NCBI GenBank assembly: GCA_003138355.1
Contig: PLFX01000032.1
Coordinates: forward strand, 23,640-87,639
DNA length: 64,000 nucleotides
Direction: 5' to 3'
Origin: Solirubrobacterales bacterium
GTDB lineage: Bacteria > Actinomycetota > Thermoleophilia > Solirubrobacterales > Solirubrobacteraceae
Part shown: positions 1-11,143 of the stretch, one piece after another
Numbering within the stretch: the first letter of the stretch is position 1
Layout: each line of letters begins with the position of its first letter
Notes under the pieces: model-generated
Seen by the model: the letters and a program-made list of their open reading frames with translations, nothing else
Database searches by the model: none
Told to the model about the DNA's origin: nothing
Position numbers and translations under genes: made by a program

Positions 1-657
1 GTAGAGGCCCTCATCAGGCACGGCATAGATCTGCTGCTCGGTGTCGGGAAGCATGCCGGTGCCGAAGAGCGCGTGTTCTCGCACCAGCACGGGCGGAATC
101 ACAGGCTCGAAGCCCTCTGACACCAGACGATCGATCGCCCAGCGCACGAGCGCGAGCTCGAGCAGGACGAGGTCGCCGCGCAGGTAGGCAAAGCGCGCAC
201 CCGAAACGCGCGCACCGGCCTCGACGTCGATCATCGAGCCCGCCAGCTCGAGGTGGTCGCGAAAGCCCTCGCCGATCCGTGGGTCCCCCACGATCCGCAG
301 CACGCTGTCCTCGAGCGGAGCGTCGGCGAGCGGAGGATTCGGCAACCGGACGAGCGCCTCGTGCAACTCCGCGTCGACCAGCGCGAGCTCGCCTTCGAGC
401 GCCTTCTCGCGGGCGCCGAGCTCGCGCATCCGCGTTATCTGCTCGCTCACGTCGCCGCCATCTCGCTTGGCGGCCCCGATCGCATCGGAGGCGGCGTTCT
501 TCTCGGCACGCAGCGACTCGAGCTCGGGCAGCACGGCGCGCCGGCGCCGATCGAGCTCGATGACCAACTCGAGCGCCTCCTCCAGTTCCGCTCCGCGCCG
601 CGCCAGCGCCGCGCGTACGGCGTCCGGCTGCTCGCGGATCAGAGCGAGGTCGAGTAC
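1..657 (-). CDS. serS: Serine--tRNA ligase, N-terminal half (cut by window edge)
   Basis: Charges tRNA-Ser in the cytoplasm. The reverse strand reads LDLALIREQPDAVRAAL, the typical SerRS start, followed by the long charged coiled-coil arm that grips the tRNA (about residues 25-100) and the first part of the class II catalytic core. About 219 codons are visible of a usual 420-430; the stop lies outside the window. It follows the cytochrome c gene by 9 nt, so the two are probably co-transcribed. Odd: an in-frame TAG lies four codons upstream of where translation should begin, and the codon at the expected start is GTA, with GGAG only 2 nt before it. No ATG, GTG or TTG is available. The family call is firm; the start is not. 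Confidence 0.9.
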
Positions 658-666
658 GGCTCCAGC

Positions 667-1080
667 CTACTGGCCCGAGGGCGCCAGCGTGAGGCTCTTC
701 GGCGCCTCGTAGCCCGCGTAGTGCGCGAGGAACTCGGCGACGGCATGCGCCTGCGCACCGACGACGATGTTCTCGGGCATGATCTGGCCGGAGAAGCCGC
801 CGTTCTCGAGCGCGTAGAGGACGTTCCCCACGGTCTCCTTGCGGTAGTCGAAGTTCGGCGCGTTCGTGCGCAAGCGGCCCTGAATCGAGGTTGCCGAGCC
901 GTTCGCGCCGGCGAGCGACATCGTGTGGCAACCCGAGCAGTGATCAAGAAAGATCACGGCGCCCGCGTGGTAGGGGCTTGTCTTTGCGATGCCAATCCCC
1001 TGCGAGCCGCAGGCGCTGATCGTCGCCGCCGCCGCGCAGGCGACGATGGCGCTAGCAGCGATCTTCCCGGCACGGCCCAT
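667..1080 (-). CDS. Small lipoprotein cytochrome c
   Basis: Probable membrane-anchored electron carrier facing outside the cytoplasm. The 137-aa protein has a lipoprotein signal peptide ending ISAC (Cys24), one haem-binding CSGCH motif at about residues 48-52, and a likely axial Met in QIMPEN (about 101). Size and motif order fit a class I mono-haem cytochrome c. The start is the ATG that gives a proper signal peptide; the longer ORF in the track runs through the divergent neighbour. It lies directly upstream of serS and divergent from the cupredoxin-like lipoprotein, an arrangement that suggests both lipoproteins are expressed from one short intergenic region. Its redox partner cannot be told from sequence. 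Confidence 0.8.
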   Translation of the reverse strand: MGRAGKIAASAIVACAAAATISACGSQGIGIAKTSPYHAGAVIFLDHCSGCHTMSLAGANGSATSIQGRLRTNAPNFDYRKETVGNVLYALENGGFSGQIMPENIVVGAQAHAVAEFLAHYAGYEAPKSLTLAPSGQ

Positions 1081-1102
1081 GCGGGCGCAGATGATACGGA
1101 TA

Positions 1103-1483
1103 ATGACTCCCGCGATGGCGGCGAGACTCCTGGCGGCGCTCCTCTTGGCCCTCGCGCTCGCCGGGTGCGCGCAGTCGAGCGCCACCGACCGCACCGGCCT
1201 GCTGCGCCTGCGAGTCACGGAATACACGATCACGCCCGAGTCGATCACCGTCCCCCGTGGGCTCGTACGGCTACGCGTCACGAACGCTGGGGTGCTCGTG
1301 CACGAGGTCGCGGTGGCAAACGGCGCCGGCCACCTCGTCGGGCAGACGGGCGCGATATTCCCCGGCCACGCCGCCACGACCGCACCGTTCGCACTCACGC
1401 CGGGGAGCTACCGCGTCTACGACCCAGGCGCGAACTACGCCGACCTCGGGGCTTACGGATCGCTTCGCGTGACAGGCAGGTGA
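1103..1483 (+). CDS. Cupredoxin-fold lipoprotein lacking a normal copper site
   Basis: A 126-aa exported lipoprotein with signal peptide LALALAGC (Cys22). The rest resembles a plastocyanin/COX2-like cupredoxin domain, with ITPESITVPRG followed by a VHEVAV strand that carries the usual first His position. The C-terminal ligand loop reads DPGANYADLGAYG, with no Cys, His or Met where a type I copper centre needs them. It probably does not bind copper in the classical way (inference). The start is the ATG before the signal peptide; a second ATG twelve bases on is also possible. It ends 2 nt before the FkbM gene, so the two likely form an operon. Confidence 0.65.
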   Translation: MTPAMAARLLAALLLALALAGCAQSSATDRTGLLRLRVTEYTITPESITVPRGLVRLRVTNAGVLVHEVAVANGAGHLVGQTGAIFPGHAATTAPFALTPGSYRVYDPGANYADLGAYGSLRVTGR

Positions 1484-1485
1484 CG

Positions 1486-2286
1486 ATGGTCTCAAGGCTG
1501 TGGCGGGCGGGACGACGTCGCGCGCAACGCCTGATCCACGGACCCAACCGGACCGACATCCCGCGCGAGCTGTTGCGCGAAGGCGTGTTCTTCCTCGCCG
1601 GGCGCTTTCGCCACACGCTCACGGTGCGCTGGCCCGCCGGAACGTTCGTCGTCTCGACCCGTGACTACGACGTCTCGCGGCGCACCTACGTGTCGGGCCC
1701 CTACGGGCTCGAACGGCTGCTGCGCGTCGGTGGACTCATCGAACTACGCGGGCGCGAGGTGCTGGAGGTCGGCGCGAACATCGGCACGACAACGGTTCCG
1801 TTTGTGACCGTGCTGAACGCCGCGCGGGTTCACGCGTGCGAGCCGATCAGGCGAAACCTCGCGCTCCTCGAGCGCAATGTCGAGCGCAACGGCCTGCGCG
1901 ATCGCGTCACGATCCACGACGTCGCCGTCTCCGATCGCCCGGGGACGCTCAGCTTTTCACTGGCCGACCGCTACTGGGGCTCCAGCCGCGTCGCGGCCGA
2001 GGGCCAACCCGCCAGGGCCACGACGATCGACGCGCTGCTCGCCACGGGACTCTCGCCAGCGCTCGTCTGGATCGACGTCGAAGGACACGAAGCCGCGGTC
2101 CTCGCCGGCGCAAGAACGCTCGGCTCCGTCCCGATCGTGATCGAGCACGACCCGAGCCAACACGCCGACCTGGCAGCGCTGCACGAGGAGATCTCGCGCC
2201 GCGCGGGTCGCCTGATCGACCTGAGCAGCGGCGAGCCGGTCTCCCTCGAGGGCCTCGGCACAACCGACCTGCTCATCCTCCCCTAG
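1486..2286 (+). CDS. FkbM-family SAM-dependent methyltransferase
   Basis: Predicted to O-methylate a sugar or natural-product hydroxyl; the substrate is unknown. The 266-aa protein carries the SAM-binding glycine motif EVGANIGTTT (about residues 94-103), the acidic post-motif ACEPIRRN, and the FkbM signature WIDVEGHE near the C-terminus. The basic N-terminus (SRLWRAGRRRAQRL) could be a membrane-surface helix. The ATG start lies 2 nt after the preceding stop and has an AGG-type ribosome site. The 677-aa ORF in the track that contains it is an artefact of reading through serS and the cytochrome gene antisense. Single FkbM genes in actinobacteria often act on glycolipids or cell-surface sugars, but nothing nearby confirms this. 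Confidence 0.85.
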   Translation: MVSRLWRAGRRRAQRLIHGPNRTDIPRELLREGVFFLAGRFRHTLTVRWPAGTFVVSTRDYDVSRRTYVSGPYGLERLLRVGGLIELRGREVLEVGANIGTTTVPFVTVLNAARVHACEPIRRNLALLERNVERNGLRDRVTIHDVAVSDRPGTLSFSLADRYWGSSRVAAEGQPARATTIDALLATGLSPALVWIDVEGHEAAVLAGARTLGSVPIVIEHDPSQHADLAALHEEISRRAGRLIDLSSGEPVSLEGLGTTDLLILP

Positions 2287-2365
2287 CTGTCCGCCTCGAC
2301 GCGTACCCCGCGCCTCATCAAGCGCGCATTCAGCCTTTCGCAGCCCTGCGGCGCGCGCTCGCAGC

Positions 2366-2821
2366 TCAATAGGTACCCCAAGCCCGCAGGGCGAGAAAGC
2401 AGACAACGAGCGCGGCCAGCGCGACGACGAGCATCTCGCGGCGGAGGATCGCCGTGACGATCTGCTGCTGCTCGGTCGGCGGCAGCGCCCCAACGGCCTG
2501 CGCGTCAGGCAGATCGCGCTGGGTCAGCACATGGTCGGCGGCGAGGATGCGGAACTGCTCGGCGATGAAGCCGATCGCAATCGGCAGCAGCGCGTAAAGG
2601 TAGAAAAGGTCGCTGGAGGCCTTCTCGTTCGCGACGTAGAGGACGCCTGCGAGCACGGCGTAGGCGATCGCCAGCGCCTGCCCCGAGCGTGCGAGCAGCC
2701 AAAAACCGCGACTCGGCTCTGAGCGCGCGCAGCGCAGCAGGCCATAGAGGCCCGCGAAGCCGTTCAGAGCTGCGAGCGCCAGGGCAGCATCCAACGCGAT
2801 GGTCCGGTGCGTCATGCGCAC
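2366..2821 (-). CDS. Hypothetical four-helix membrane protein
   Basis: A 151-aa protein with about four hydrophobic segments (LDAALALAALNGFAGLYGLL; ALAIAYAVLAGVLYV; LFYLYALLPIAIGFIAEQF; LVVALAALVVCFLALRAW). A soluble, Gln/Pro-containing loop precedes the last helix. I do not recognise the family. GTG at 2821 or ATG at 2815 could start it. It is divergent from nuoA across about 70 bp and convergent with the FkbM gene. A role in energy metabolism is possible from position only. Confidence 0.6.
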   Translation of the reverse strand: MRMTHRTIALDAALALAALNGFAGLYGLLRCARSEPSRGFWLLARSGQALAIAYAVLAGVLYVANEKASSDLFYLYALLPIAIGFIAEQFRILAADHVLTQRDLPDAQAVGALPPTEQQQIVTAILRREMLVVALAALVVCFLALRAWGTY

Positions 2822-2880
2822 GCTCGGATCGTCCGGTTTGCCACTAAGTAACAGTTCGGCACAAGGTCGAGTGCTAGTGA

Positions 2881-2893
2881 TATAACGGCTTGG
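2881..2893 (+). promoter_or_regulatory. Predicted -10 box of the nuo operon, leaderless nuoA
   Basis: TATAAC occupies 2881-2886, six bases before GTG 2893 and three before TTG 2890. A transcript starting at the normal distance would begin on the GTG, so nuoA is probably translated from a leaderless mRNA. No Shine-Dalgarno sequence is visible. The -35 is weak (TTCGGC region near 2855-2860). Confidence 0.5.
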
Positions 2894-3249
2894 TGCTGCG
2901 TAGTTACCTGCCAGCGATCGTGTTTCTGGCGCTCGGGGGGATCGTCGGTGGGACCTTCGCCTACCTCAACACGGTGATCGGTCCGCGCCGACGGATCGCG
3001 TCCAAGACGCAACCTTACGAGTGCGGGCTTCCGTCCGAGGTGAAGTACGGGTTCCGCTTCGGAATCAGCTTCTACCTGATCGCGATGCTGTTCATCCTGT
3101 TCGACATCGAGACGATCTTCCTGTATCCGATCGCGGCGGAGCTGCGCGCGTTCGGAGCGTTTGCGCTGTACGAGGCGATCACCTTCGTGGTCCTGCTCTT
3201 CGTCGCGTTCGTCTACGTCTGGCGGCGGGGAGCACTCGATTGGCGGTAG
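2890..3249 (+). CDS. nuoA: NADH-quinone oxidoreductase subunit A
   Basis: Membrane subunit of respiratory complex I next to the quinone site. The 119-aa protein has three predicted membrane helices and the conserved loop [11 protein letters not shown] with its signature Cys. It opens the complete 14-gene nuo operon. TTG 2890 is the longest start; GTG 2893 fits a leaderless transcript better. The stop overlaps the start of nuoB. Confidence 0.95.
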   Translation: MVLRSYLPAIVFLALGGIVGGTFAYLNTVIGPRRRIASKTQPYECGLPSEVKYGFRFGISFYLIAMLFILFDIETIFLYPIAAELRAFGAFALYEAITFVVLLFVAFVYVWRRGALDWR

Positions 3250-3881
3250 CGCGCGAACCGCTTGGTTCGCCTGACAGCTTCCGCGCACGGCAGCTGCTTG
3301 CCCGCGACCTGCTGCGCGGGGACCTCGCGGGCCTCGAGCTGGAGCGCGCCGTCGAGCAGTCGGTGCTCACAACGACGCTCGAGAAGGCGGTCGACTGGGC
3401 GCGGTCGAACTCGCTGTTCCCGGCGACCTTCGGTCTCGCCTGCTGCGCGATCGAGATGATGTCGATCGTCGCGGCACGAGTCGACGTGGCGCGCTTCGGC
3501 TTCGAAGCGTTCCGGGCCTCGCCGCGGCAGGCCGACCTGCTGATCCTCTCGGGCCGCGTCTCGATCAAGATGGCGCCCGTCGTGCGGCGGATCTACGACC
3601 AGATGCTCGAGCCGAAGTGGGCGATCGCGATGGGCGCCTGTTCATCTTCGATGGGCGTCTTCAACAACTACGCGATCGTGCCGGCGGACAAGTTCATGCC
3701 GGTCGATGTCCACGTGCCGGGCTGCCCGCCGCGCCCCGAGGCGCTGATGCACGGCATCCTCAAGCTCCGCAAGATGATCCAGGACGACCCTGACCTCGGC
3801 TGGCGTGAGCGCTACGGGGCCGTCGGGACCGAGGAAGTCCCGAGCGGCGTGGACCCGTCGCCGGAGCCCGCCGGTGCCTGA
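3240..3881 (+). CDS. nuoB: NADH-quinone oxidoreductase subunit B
   Basis: Peripheral-arm subunit that holds the terminal 4Fe-4S cluster N2 and passes electrons to quinone. The cluster ligands are visible as the double Cys in [10 protein letters not shown], the Cys in GACSSSMG and the Cys in GCPPRPE. The start is set at TTG 3240, which overlaps the nuoA stop and gives 213 aa. This leaves an N-terminal extension of about 40 residues before the usual family start ([16 protein letters not shown]), so a later start cannot be excluded. The C-terminal tail is Pro/Glu-rich. Confidence 0.93.
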   Translation: MAVAREPLGSPDSFRARQLLARDLLRGDLAGLELERAVEQSVLTTTLEKAVDWARSNSLFPATFGLACCAIEMMSIVAARVDVARFGFEAFRASPRQADLLILSGRVSIKMAPVVRRIYDQMLEPKWAIAMGACSSSMGVFNNYAIVPADKFMPVDVHVPGCPPRPEALMHGILKLRKMIQDDPDLGWRERYGAVGTEEVPSGVDPSPEPAGA

Positions 3882-4386
3882 CCAGGTCGGACTCGAGCTG
3901 ATCGCGACGGAGCTGGGCGTGGTCGTCCCCGGCAGCGTGCGCGAGACCGCCTTCTTCCGTGGACAAGCGAGCGTGTGGGTCGAGCCGGCTCACGTGCGTG
4001 CCGTTCTCGGTGCGCTGCGCGAGCGCCACGGCTACCGGATGCTGATGAGCGTCCACGGTGTCGACTACTACCCCGAGGAGCCGCGCCTCGGTGTCCACTA
4101 CGAGCTGCTCGACATGGCGCGCGTGGACCGCATCGCGGTGAAGTTGCGCGTGCCGGTGGATCAACCGCAGGTCGAGTCGGTCACTCCCGACTGGCCGACC
4201 GCGAACCACCAGGAGCGCGAGATCTACGACATGTTCGGCGTCGTCTTCGACGGCCACCCCGATCTGCGTCGGATCCTGATGCCGGAGGACTACGAGGGCC
4301 ACCCGCAGCGCCGCGACTTTCCGCTCGGCGGCGAGCCCGTGCTGTTCACCCACAACGATCCGAGCTCGCCGGGGTGGACACGATGA
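3874..4386 (+). CDS. nuoC: NADH-quinone oxidoreductase subunit C
   Basis: 30-kDa-type subunit of the complex I peripheral arm. The family signature [20 protein letters not shown] and the following [20 protein letters not shown] are intact. GTG 3874 overlaps the end of nuoB by 8 nt and gives 170 aa; the longer track ORF begins inside nuoB. nuoC and nuoD are separate genes here, unlike the fused nuoCD of enterobacteria. The stop overlaps the nuoD start as ATGA. Confidence 0.94.
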   Translation: MPDQVGLELIATELGVVVPGSVRETAFFRGQASVWVEPAHVRAVLGALRERHGYRMLMSVHGVDYYPEEPRLGVHYELLDMARVDRIAVKLRVPVDQPQVESVTPDWPTANHQEREIYDMFGVVFDGHPDLRRILMPEDYEGHPQRRDFPLGGEPVLFTHNDPSSPGWTR

Positions 4387-5633
4387 GCACCAAGAGCGAC
4401 TACCGCCGGATGGAAGGCTCGATCACGCTCGCGCCGCTCTCTGAGCAGATCGGCAGCCAGCGCCTGTCGAGCGAGCTGCTGACGCTCAACTTCGGCCCGC
4501 ATCATCCTGCAACGCACGGCGTGCTGCGACTGCTCGTCACGCTCGACGGCGAGATCGTCCAGGACGTCAAGCCGATCATCGGCTACGTCCACACCGGGAT
4601 CGAGAAGACGGCGGAGGACAAGGCCTACTGGAAGGTGATCCCTGTCGTCGAGCGGATGGACTACCTCGCCTACTACTTCAACGCGCTCGCGTTCTGCGGC
4701 GCCGTCGAGACGTTGCTCGAGTGCGAGGTACCGAAGCGCGCCCAGTATCTGCGCGTGATCCACCTCGAGCTCAATCGCATCATGTCCCACCTCGTCTGGC
4801 TGGGCACGAGCGCCCTTGACCTCGGCGCGATGTCGATGTTCTGGTACTGCTTCCGCGAGCGCGAGCAGATCCTCGATCTGTTCGAGATGTCGTCCGGCCA
4901 GCGCATGCACACGCGCTATTTCCAGGTCGGCGGCGTGATCGAGGACATCCCCATCGGCTTCGCCGAGAAAGTCCGTGAGTTCACGAGGATCATGCCGGGG
5001 CGCGTCGATCAGTACAACGACTTGCTGCGGCGAAACGAGATCCTGCTGCAGCGCCTGCGCGGGACCTGCCCGCTCGATGAGCGGACGCTCCTGGAGCTCG
5101 GCGTCACCGGCCCGCTGCTGCGGGCCGCGGGCAACCCTTGGGACCTGCGTAAGGCTGCGCCCTATTCCTCGTACGAGGACTTCGACTTCAAGATCCCGGT
5201 CGGAACGGTCGGCGACAACTACGACCGCTTCGCGGTGCGGATCGCGGAGATGAAGGAGTCGGTGAAGATCATCGACCAGGCGCTCGACGGGCTGCCCGAG
5301 GGGCCCTACATCACCGAAGACCGGAAGATCGCGCTGCCGCCGCGCCACGAGCTCGCGACCTCGATGGAGGCGCTGATCCACCACTTCAAGCTCGTCACCG
5401 AGGGCTTTCGCGTGCCGCCGGGCGAGGTCTACTACGCGATCGAGTCCCCGCGGGGCGAGCTCGGCTGCTTCGTGCGCTCGGATGGCTCGGCTAAGCCCGC
5501 GCGCGTACACATGCGCGACCCGAGCTTCGTCAACCTCCAGGCGACAGCGCCGATGACCCGCGGCGCCTACATCGCCGACCTGATCGCAACACTCGCGATG
5601 CTCGATCCGATCCTTGGCGGCGTCGACCGATGA
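4383..5633 (+). CDS. nuoD: NADH-quinone oxidoreductase subunit D
   Basis: 49-kDa-type subunit that forms the quinone pocket with NuoB. At 416 aa it has normal length. Conserved stretches are LNFGPHHPATHGVLR (quinone-site His), GYVHTGIEK, RIMSHLVWLG and the C-terminal RVHMRDPSFVNLQA. ATG 4383 overlaps the nuoC stop by 4 nt, and the stop overlaps nuoE in the same way, so the genes are probably translationally coupled. Confidence 0.96.
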   Translation: MSTKSDYRRMEGSITLAPLSEQIGSQRLSSELLTLNFGPHHPATHGVLRLLVTLDGEIVQDVKPIIGYVHTGIEKTAEDKAYWKVIPVVERMDYLAYYFNALAFCGAVETLLECEVPKRAQYLRVIHLELNRIMSHLVWLGTSALDLGAMSMFWYCFREREQILDLFEMSSGQRMHTRYFQVGGVIEDIPIGFAEKVREFTRIMPGRVDQYNDLLRRNEILLQRLRGTCPLDERTLLELGVTGPLLRAAGNPWDLRKAAPYSSYEDFDFKIPVGTVGDNYDRFAVRIAEMKESVKIIDQALDGLPEGPYITEDRKIALPPRHELATSMEALIHHFKLVTEGFRVPPGEVYYAIESPRGELGCFVRSDGSAKPARVHMRDPSFVNLQATAPMTRGAYIADLIATLAMLDPILGGVDR

Positions 5634-6300
5634 GCGGCCCGGGCCCCGGCTTCGAGTACATCCAGGAGCTGCAAGGGCGCGCAATCCCCCGCGCCAGCGA
5701 CGGCTCGCGCACGCCCGGCTGGGATCAGCCCGCGGATCTGACGAAGGACCCGGCAGAGATCCCCGATCCCGCGGTGATCCATGTCGCGCCCGCCCTGCGC
5801 GACGAGATCGAGGCGGCGATGGCGCGCTACCCGGACCGCCGCTCGGCGGCACTCCCCGCGCTCAAGGCGGCGCAGCGCTTCCACGGCTGGTGCTCGCCGC
5901 AGGCGATCCTCGAGGCCGCCTGCGTGATGCGCGTCACGCCCGGCTACCTGACCGCTGTCGCAACCTTCTACGACATGTTCGAGCTCGAGCCTAAGGGCAG
6001 GCACAGCGTCTACGTGTGCACGAACATCAGCTGCTCGCTGCGCGGCGCCGACGCGCTCTACGAAGAGATCGCGGCCGCCGCCGGCGAGGACGGGGAGATC
6101 AACGTGCGCCACTTCGAATGCCTCGGCGCCTGCGACATCGCGCCGATGGTCTCGGTCGACAACGTGTACTACGGCCCGCTCGGCAAGGGCGACGCGAAAC
6201 GTCTCGTCGAGGACCTGCGCGCCGGGCGCGAGCCGCTGCCGGAGCTGCGCCTCGCGCTGCGCCGGACCGCCGCCTCCGAGCTGCCCGCGGAGCATGAGCA

Positions 6301-6304
<4 letters not shown>
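5630..6304 (+). CDS. nuoE: NADH-quinone oxidoreductase subunit E
   Basis: 24-kDa-type subunit carrying the 2Fe-2S cluster N1a next to the NADH/FMN module. A thioredoxin-like fold is expected. The ligands are seen as CTNISC and CLGAC. The N-terminus is about 45 residues longer than the compact bacterial form (PGPGFEYIQELQGR...). Start and stop both overlap neighbouring genes by about 4 nt. Confidence 0.94.
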
Positions 6305-7565
<1,261 letters not shown>

Positions 7566-7566
<1 letters not shown>

Positions 7567-10121
7567 TGCCGCGCCCGCAGCCGAGCGAGATCACCTTCTC
7601 GATCGACGGTCGCGAGGTGAAGGCGCCTGAGGACATGATGCTCGCCGACGCGGCGAAGCTTGGCGACATCGAGATCCCCGTCTTCTGCTACGAGCCGAAG
7701 CTCGGGCCTCCGGTCGGGGCGTGCCGCATGTGCCTCGTCGAGATCGAGGGCATGCCGAAGCTCCAGACAGCCTGCTCGACCGCGGTCAAGGACGGGATGG
7801 TCGTCCACACGCGCTCGGAGCGCGCGCGCGTCGCGCAGGAGGCGGTCGTCGAGTTCCTGCTGATCAACCATCCGCTCGACTGCCCGGTCTGCGACAAGGG
7901 CGGCGAGTGCCCGCTTCAGGACATCACGTTTGGCTGGGGCGGGGGCAAGTCCCGCTTCATCGAGCCGAAGCGTCATTTCCGCAAGCCGCTCGAGCTCTCG
8001 CCGCTGATCGCGATCGACCGCGAGCGCTGCATCCTCTGCTACCGCTGCGTGCGCTACTCGCAGGAGATCCCCGAGGACTACCAGCTCGTGCTGCTCGAGC
8101 GCGGCGCCGAGAGCTTCGTCGGCACCTTCGATGGTCATCCCTACGTCGCGCCCTTCTCGGGCAACATCGTCGAGCTCTGCCCGGTCGGCGCACTTACCTC
8201 GCGGCCGTATCGCTTCCGGGCGCGTCCGTGGGAGATCGAGGACGCTGGGTCGATCTGCACGCTGTGCCCGGCTCAGTGCAATACCCGGCTGACGGTCCGC
8301 GACGAGCGCGTGCTGCGCGTGCTCGACCGCAACCACCCCGAGGTCGACGATGGCTGGCTGTGCGACAAGGGGCGCTTCGCCTACCAGGCGATGCACGTCG
8401 ATGAGCGCATCACCTCGCCGATGATTCGCGACGGCGGCGTCCTACGCGAAGTCGGCTGGGACCGTGCGCTCGCCGAGGCCGTGGGGGCGCTGCGCCGTGG
8501 CGGATCCGCCACAGCGGCGCTTGCCGGCGGCGGTGCGACGAACGAGGAGGGCCTGCTGCTCGGCCGGCTGCTGCGCGAGGTCCTCGGCTCGTCGCATCTT
8601 GACTCGCGCGATGGCGAGGCCGTGAGCCTCCCGCACTGGCGCGCACTGGCAAACCCCAAGCTGGCCGCGCGCGTCTCAGACCTCGAGTTCGCCCATGCCG
8701 TGCTCGTGCTCGACTGCGAGCCGCTTGACGACATGCCGATCCTCGACCTGCGATTGCGCAAGGGCGCGCGGCGCAACGGCGTCAAATTGCTCATCGCCAC
8801 GGAGCGAGCGTCTGCTCTCGACTCGCGCGCGGACGCCGCGATTCGCTTCGCCCCGGGCCGCGGCGCCGAGCTCGCGTGGGCGCTCGCCGCAGCACTGCGT
8901 GGCGAGCCGGTCGATGCCGCGGCGCAGGCGGCCGGCATTGCAACGGATGACCTGCACGCGCTCGCCGACGCACTGCGGGACGCGGGCCGGGAGATCGTGA
9001 TCCTCTACGGCGAGCGCGTGCTCGATGGGGATCCCGGCGCGCTGCTGGCGCTCGCCGACGCGCTCGGGCTGGCCGAACAGGACGGAGGCGGCCTGCTCGG
9101 GGTGCCGGCGGTGGCCAACGGCCGCGGACTGCGCGAGGCTGGGGTCACGCCGAACGCCGGGCCCGGACTCGGTCTGCCGGCGCTGGCGGGCGGTCACGGC
9201 GCACGCGAGATCGCACGGCGCCTCGCCAGTGGCGAGCTGACGGCTCTCTACCTGCTCCAGGTCGACCCGGTGCTCCACTATTCGGACGCCGAGCTGTGGG
9301 AGCGCGCCCTCGCACGGGCAACCACCGTCGTCGCGCACGCCTCGTTCCTCACGCCCGGCCTGCGCGAGCACGCGACGGTCATCTTCCCGGCCGAGACGAG
9401 CCCCGAGAAGGAAGGCACGATCACGCACCCGGACGGGCGCGTGCAGCGGCTGCGCGTGGCCGCCGCCCACGCAGGTGATGTGCGCGCCGAGTGGCGCGTT
9501 CTTGCCGAGATCATCGAACGACTTGGCGGCGCCCCGACGCCGCCCACGGCCCGCGCCCTCAGCGAAGCGCTGTTCGAGGATGTCCCCTTCTACGGTGGCC
9601 TCACGCTCGATGGCCTCGCCGGCCGCGGCCTGCGCTGGCCCGAGCTGCAGGTATCGAACACGCTGAGCGATGCTTACGAGGAGGCGGAGCCGAAGCTGCG
9701 TAAGCCACTGCGCGCAGCCAAGGGCAAGCTCCTGGTCGGCACCTACCGCTCGATCTGGGCGGCGCCCGAGGTGGCGGCCTCGCCGGCGCTCGCGTTCCTC
9801 ACGCCGCGCCAGCGCGTCGAGCTCGCCGCCGCCGACGCCGAGGCGCTTGAACTGCGCCATGACGAGGCGGTCGTCATCTCGGACGGTGAGCGCGAGGTTC
9901 GCGCGCGGGTCGTGCTGCGCGCGGCCGCACCGGCGGGCACAGCGTTCCTCGAGCGCGAGCTCGAGGAGGATGGCGCCAACGTCCTCCGCGGACCGCATGT
10001 GACGATCCGCACGGTGGCCAGCGTGGAGGCGGAAGCGGCAGCCCTGATCGCCGCGGAAGAGGCCCGCGCTGCGGCGGAGACCGAGACGCTCGCGCAAGCG
10101 GAAGCGGAACAGGTCACATGA
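7566..10121 (+). CDS. nuoG: NADH-quinone oxidoreductase subunit G
   Basis: Iron-sulfur subunit of the peripheral arm, 851 aa. In order: 2Fe-2S ferredoxin domain (CYEP...CRMCLVEIEG...C), the His/Cys cluster motif CPVCDKGGECPLQD, the 4Fe-4S motif CILCYRCVRYS, then a molybdopterin-oxidoreductase-like domain beginning with CTLCPAQC. That last motif has CX2CX3CX27C spacing, the arrangement known for the off-pathway N7 cluster of some bacteria. The C-terminal domain is degenerate as in other NuoG and ends in an Ala/Glu-rich tail. The start was moved from the 1275-aa track ORF, whose first third is an out-of-frame reading of nuoF. Confidence 0.95.
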
Positions 10122-11143
10122 GCTTCGCGCTCGTCGATTACTTCGAGCCCTGGTGGATCCAGATCATCAAGGGGATCGTCCTGTTCGCGATCGGCTTGCA
10201 GATCGTGCCGCTCGTGCTGCTCGCCGAGCGCAAGCTTCTGGGGCGCTTCCAGGGCCGCTACGGGCCGAACCGCGTCGGGCCCTACGGCCTGATCCAGCCA
10301 CTCGCGGACATCGTCAAGCTGCTCGGCAAGGAGCAGTCGCGGCCCGAGACCTCGGTCGGCCCGCTCTTCATCGTCGCCCCGGTGATCTCGATCATGACGG
10401 CGGTCGGGACGTTCGCGATCATCCCCTTCGGCGACGCGCCGCACATCTTCGGCACGCGGGTCGGCCTCTACGGCGTCGACGTCTCGATCGGCCCGCTGTA
10501 CATCTTCGCGCTGTCGGCAATTTCCTTCTACGGGCTGATGCTGGGCGGCTGGGCGTCCGGCTCGAAGTACTCGTTCCTCGGCGCGATGCGCGCAGCGGCG
10601 CAACTCATCTCCTATGAGGTCTCGCAGGGCCTGGCGCTCGTCGGCGTCCTGATCACCGCCGGAACGCTGTCGCTCACCCAGATCGTCCACGCCCAGGAGG
10701 GCATGTGGTACATCGTGCCCCAGCTCGCCGGGTTCCTGATCTTCATGGTCGCCGCGTTCGCCGAGACGAACCGCGCGCCGTTCGATCTCGCGGAGGCTGA
10801 CGCCGAGCTCGTCGGCGGCTACAACACCGAGTACGGCGGGGGGCGCTTCGCCTCGTATTACTTCGCCGAGTACCTCAACGTGGTCGTCGTCTCCGGCGTG
10901 GCCACGACGCTCTTCCTCGGGGGCTGGCTGATCCCCGGCTGGCACGGACAGCCCGCCTGGACCGACCCGTTCGTCGTCCTGTTCAAGATGACGCTCTTCA
11001 TCAGCTTCTTCATCTGGATCCGTGCGACGCTGCCGCGCCTGCGCTACGACCAGTTGATGAGCTTCGGCTGGAAGATCCTGCTGCCCCTCGCGACGCTGAA
11101 CACGCTCGCGACGGCAATCATCGTTGTGGCGGTGCACAAGTGA
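10118..11143 (+). CDS. nuoH: NADH-quinone oxidoreductase subunit H
   Basis: Membrane subunit that links the peripheral arm to the proton-pumping arm and lines the quinone chamber. Conserved segments are [36 protein letters not shown] and [15 protein letters not shown]. 341 aa with about eight membrane helices. ATGA overlaps with nuoG and GTGA with nuoI. Confidence 0.96.
   Translation: MSFALVDYFEPWWIQIIKGIVLFAIGLQIVPLVLLAERKLLGRFQGRYGPNRVGPYGLIQPLADIVKLLGKEQSRPETSVGPLFIVAPVISIMTAVGTFAIIPFGDAPHIFGTRVGLYGVDVSIGPLYIFALSAISFYGLMLGGWASGSKYSFLGAMRAAAQLISYEVSQGLALVGVLITAGTLSLTQIVHAQEGMWYIVPQLAGFLIFMVAAFAETNRAPFDLAEADAELVGGYNTEYGGGRFASYYFAEYLNVVVVSGVATTLFLGGWLIPGWHGQPAWTDPFVVLFKMTLFISFFIWIRATLPRLRYDQLMSFGWKILLPLATLNTLATAIIVVAVHK

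Noticed and set aside
14-931. 305-aa minus-strand Arg-rich ORF
   Set aside because: Out-of-frame shadow of serS and the cytochrome c gene; low-complexity Arg/Ala composition.
253-2286. 677-aa plus-strand ORF
   Set aside because: Only the last 266 codons (FkbM) are real; the rest reads antisense to serS and the cytochrome gene.
4290-5852. 520-aa minus-strand ORF across nuoD
   Set aside because: Antisense to nuoC/nuoD/nuoE, with His/Arg/Asp-rich composition typical of reverse-frame reading.
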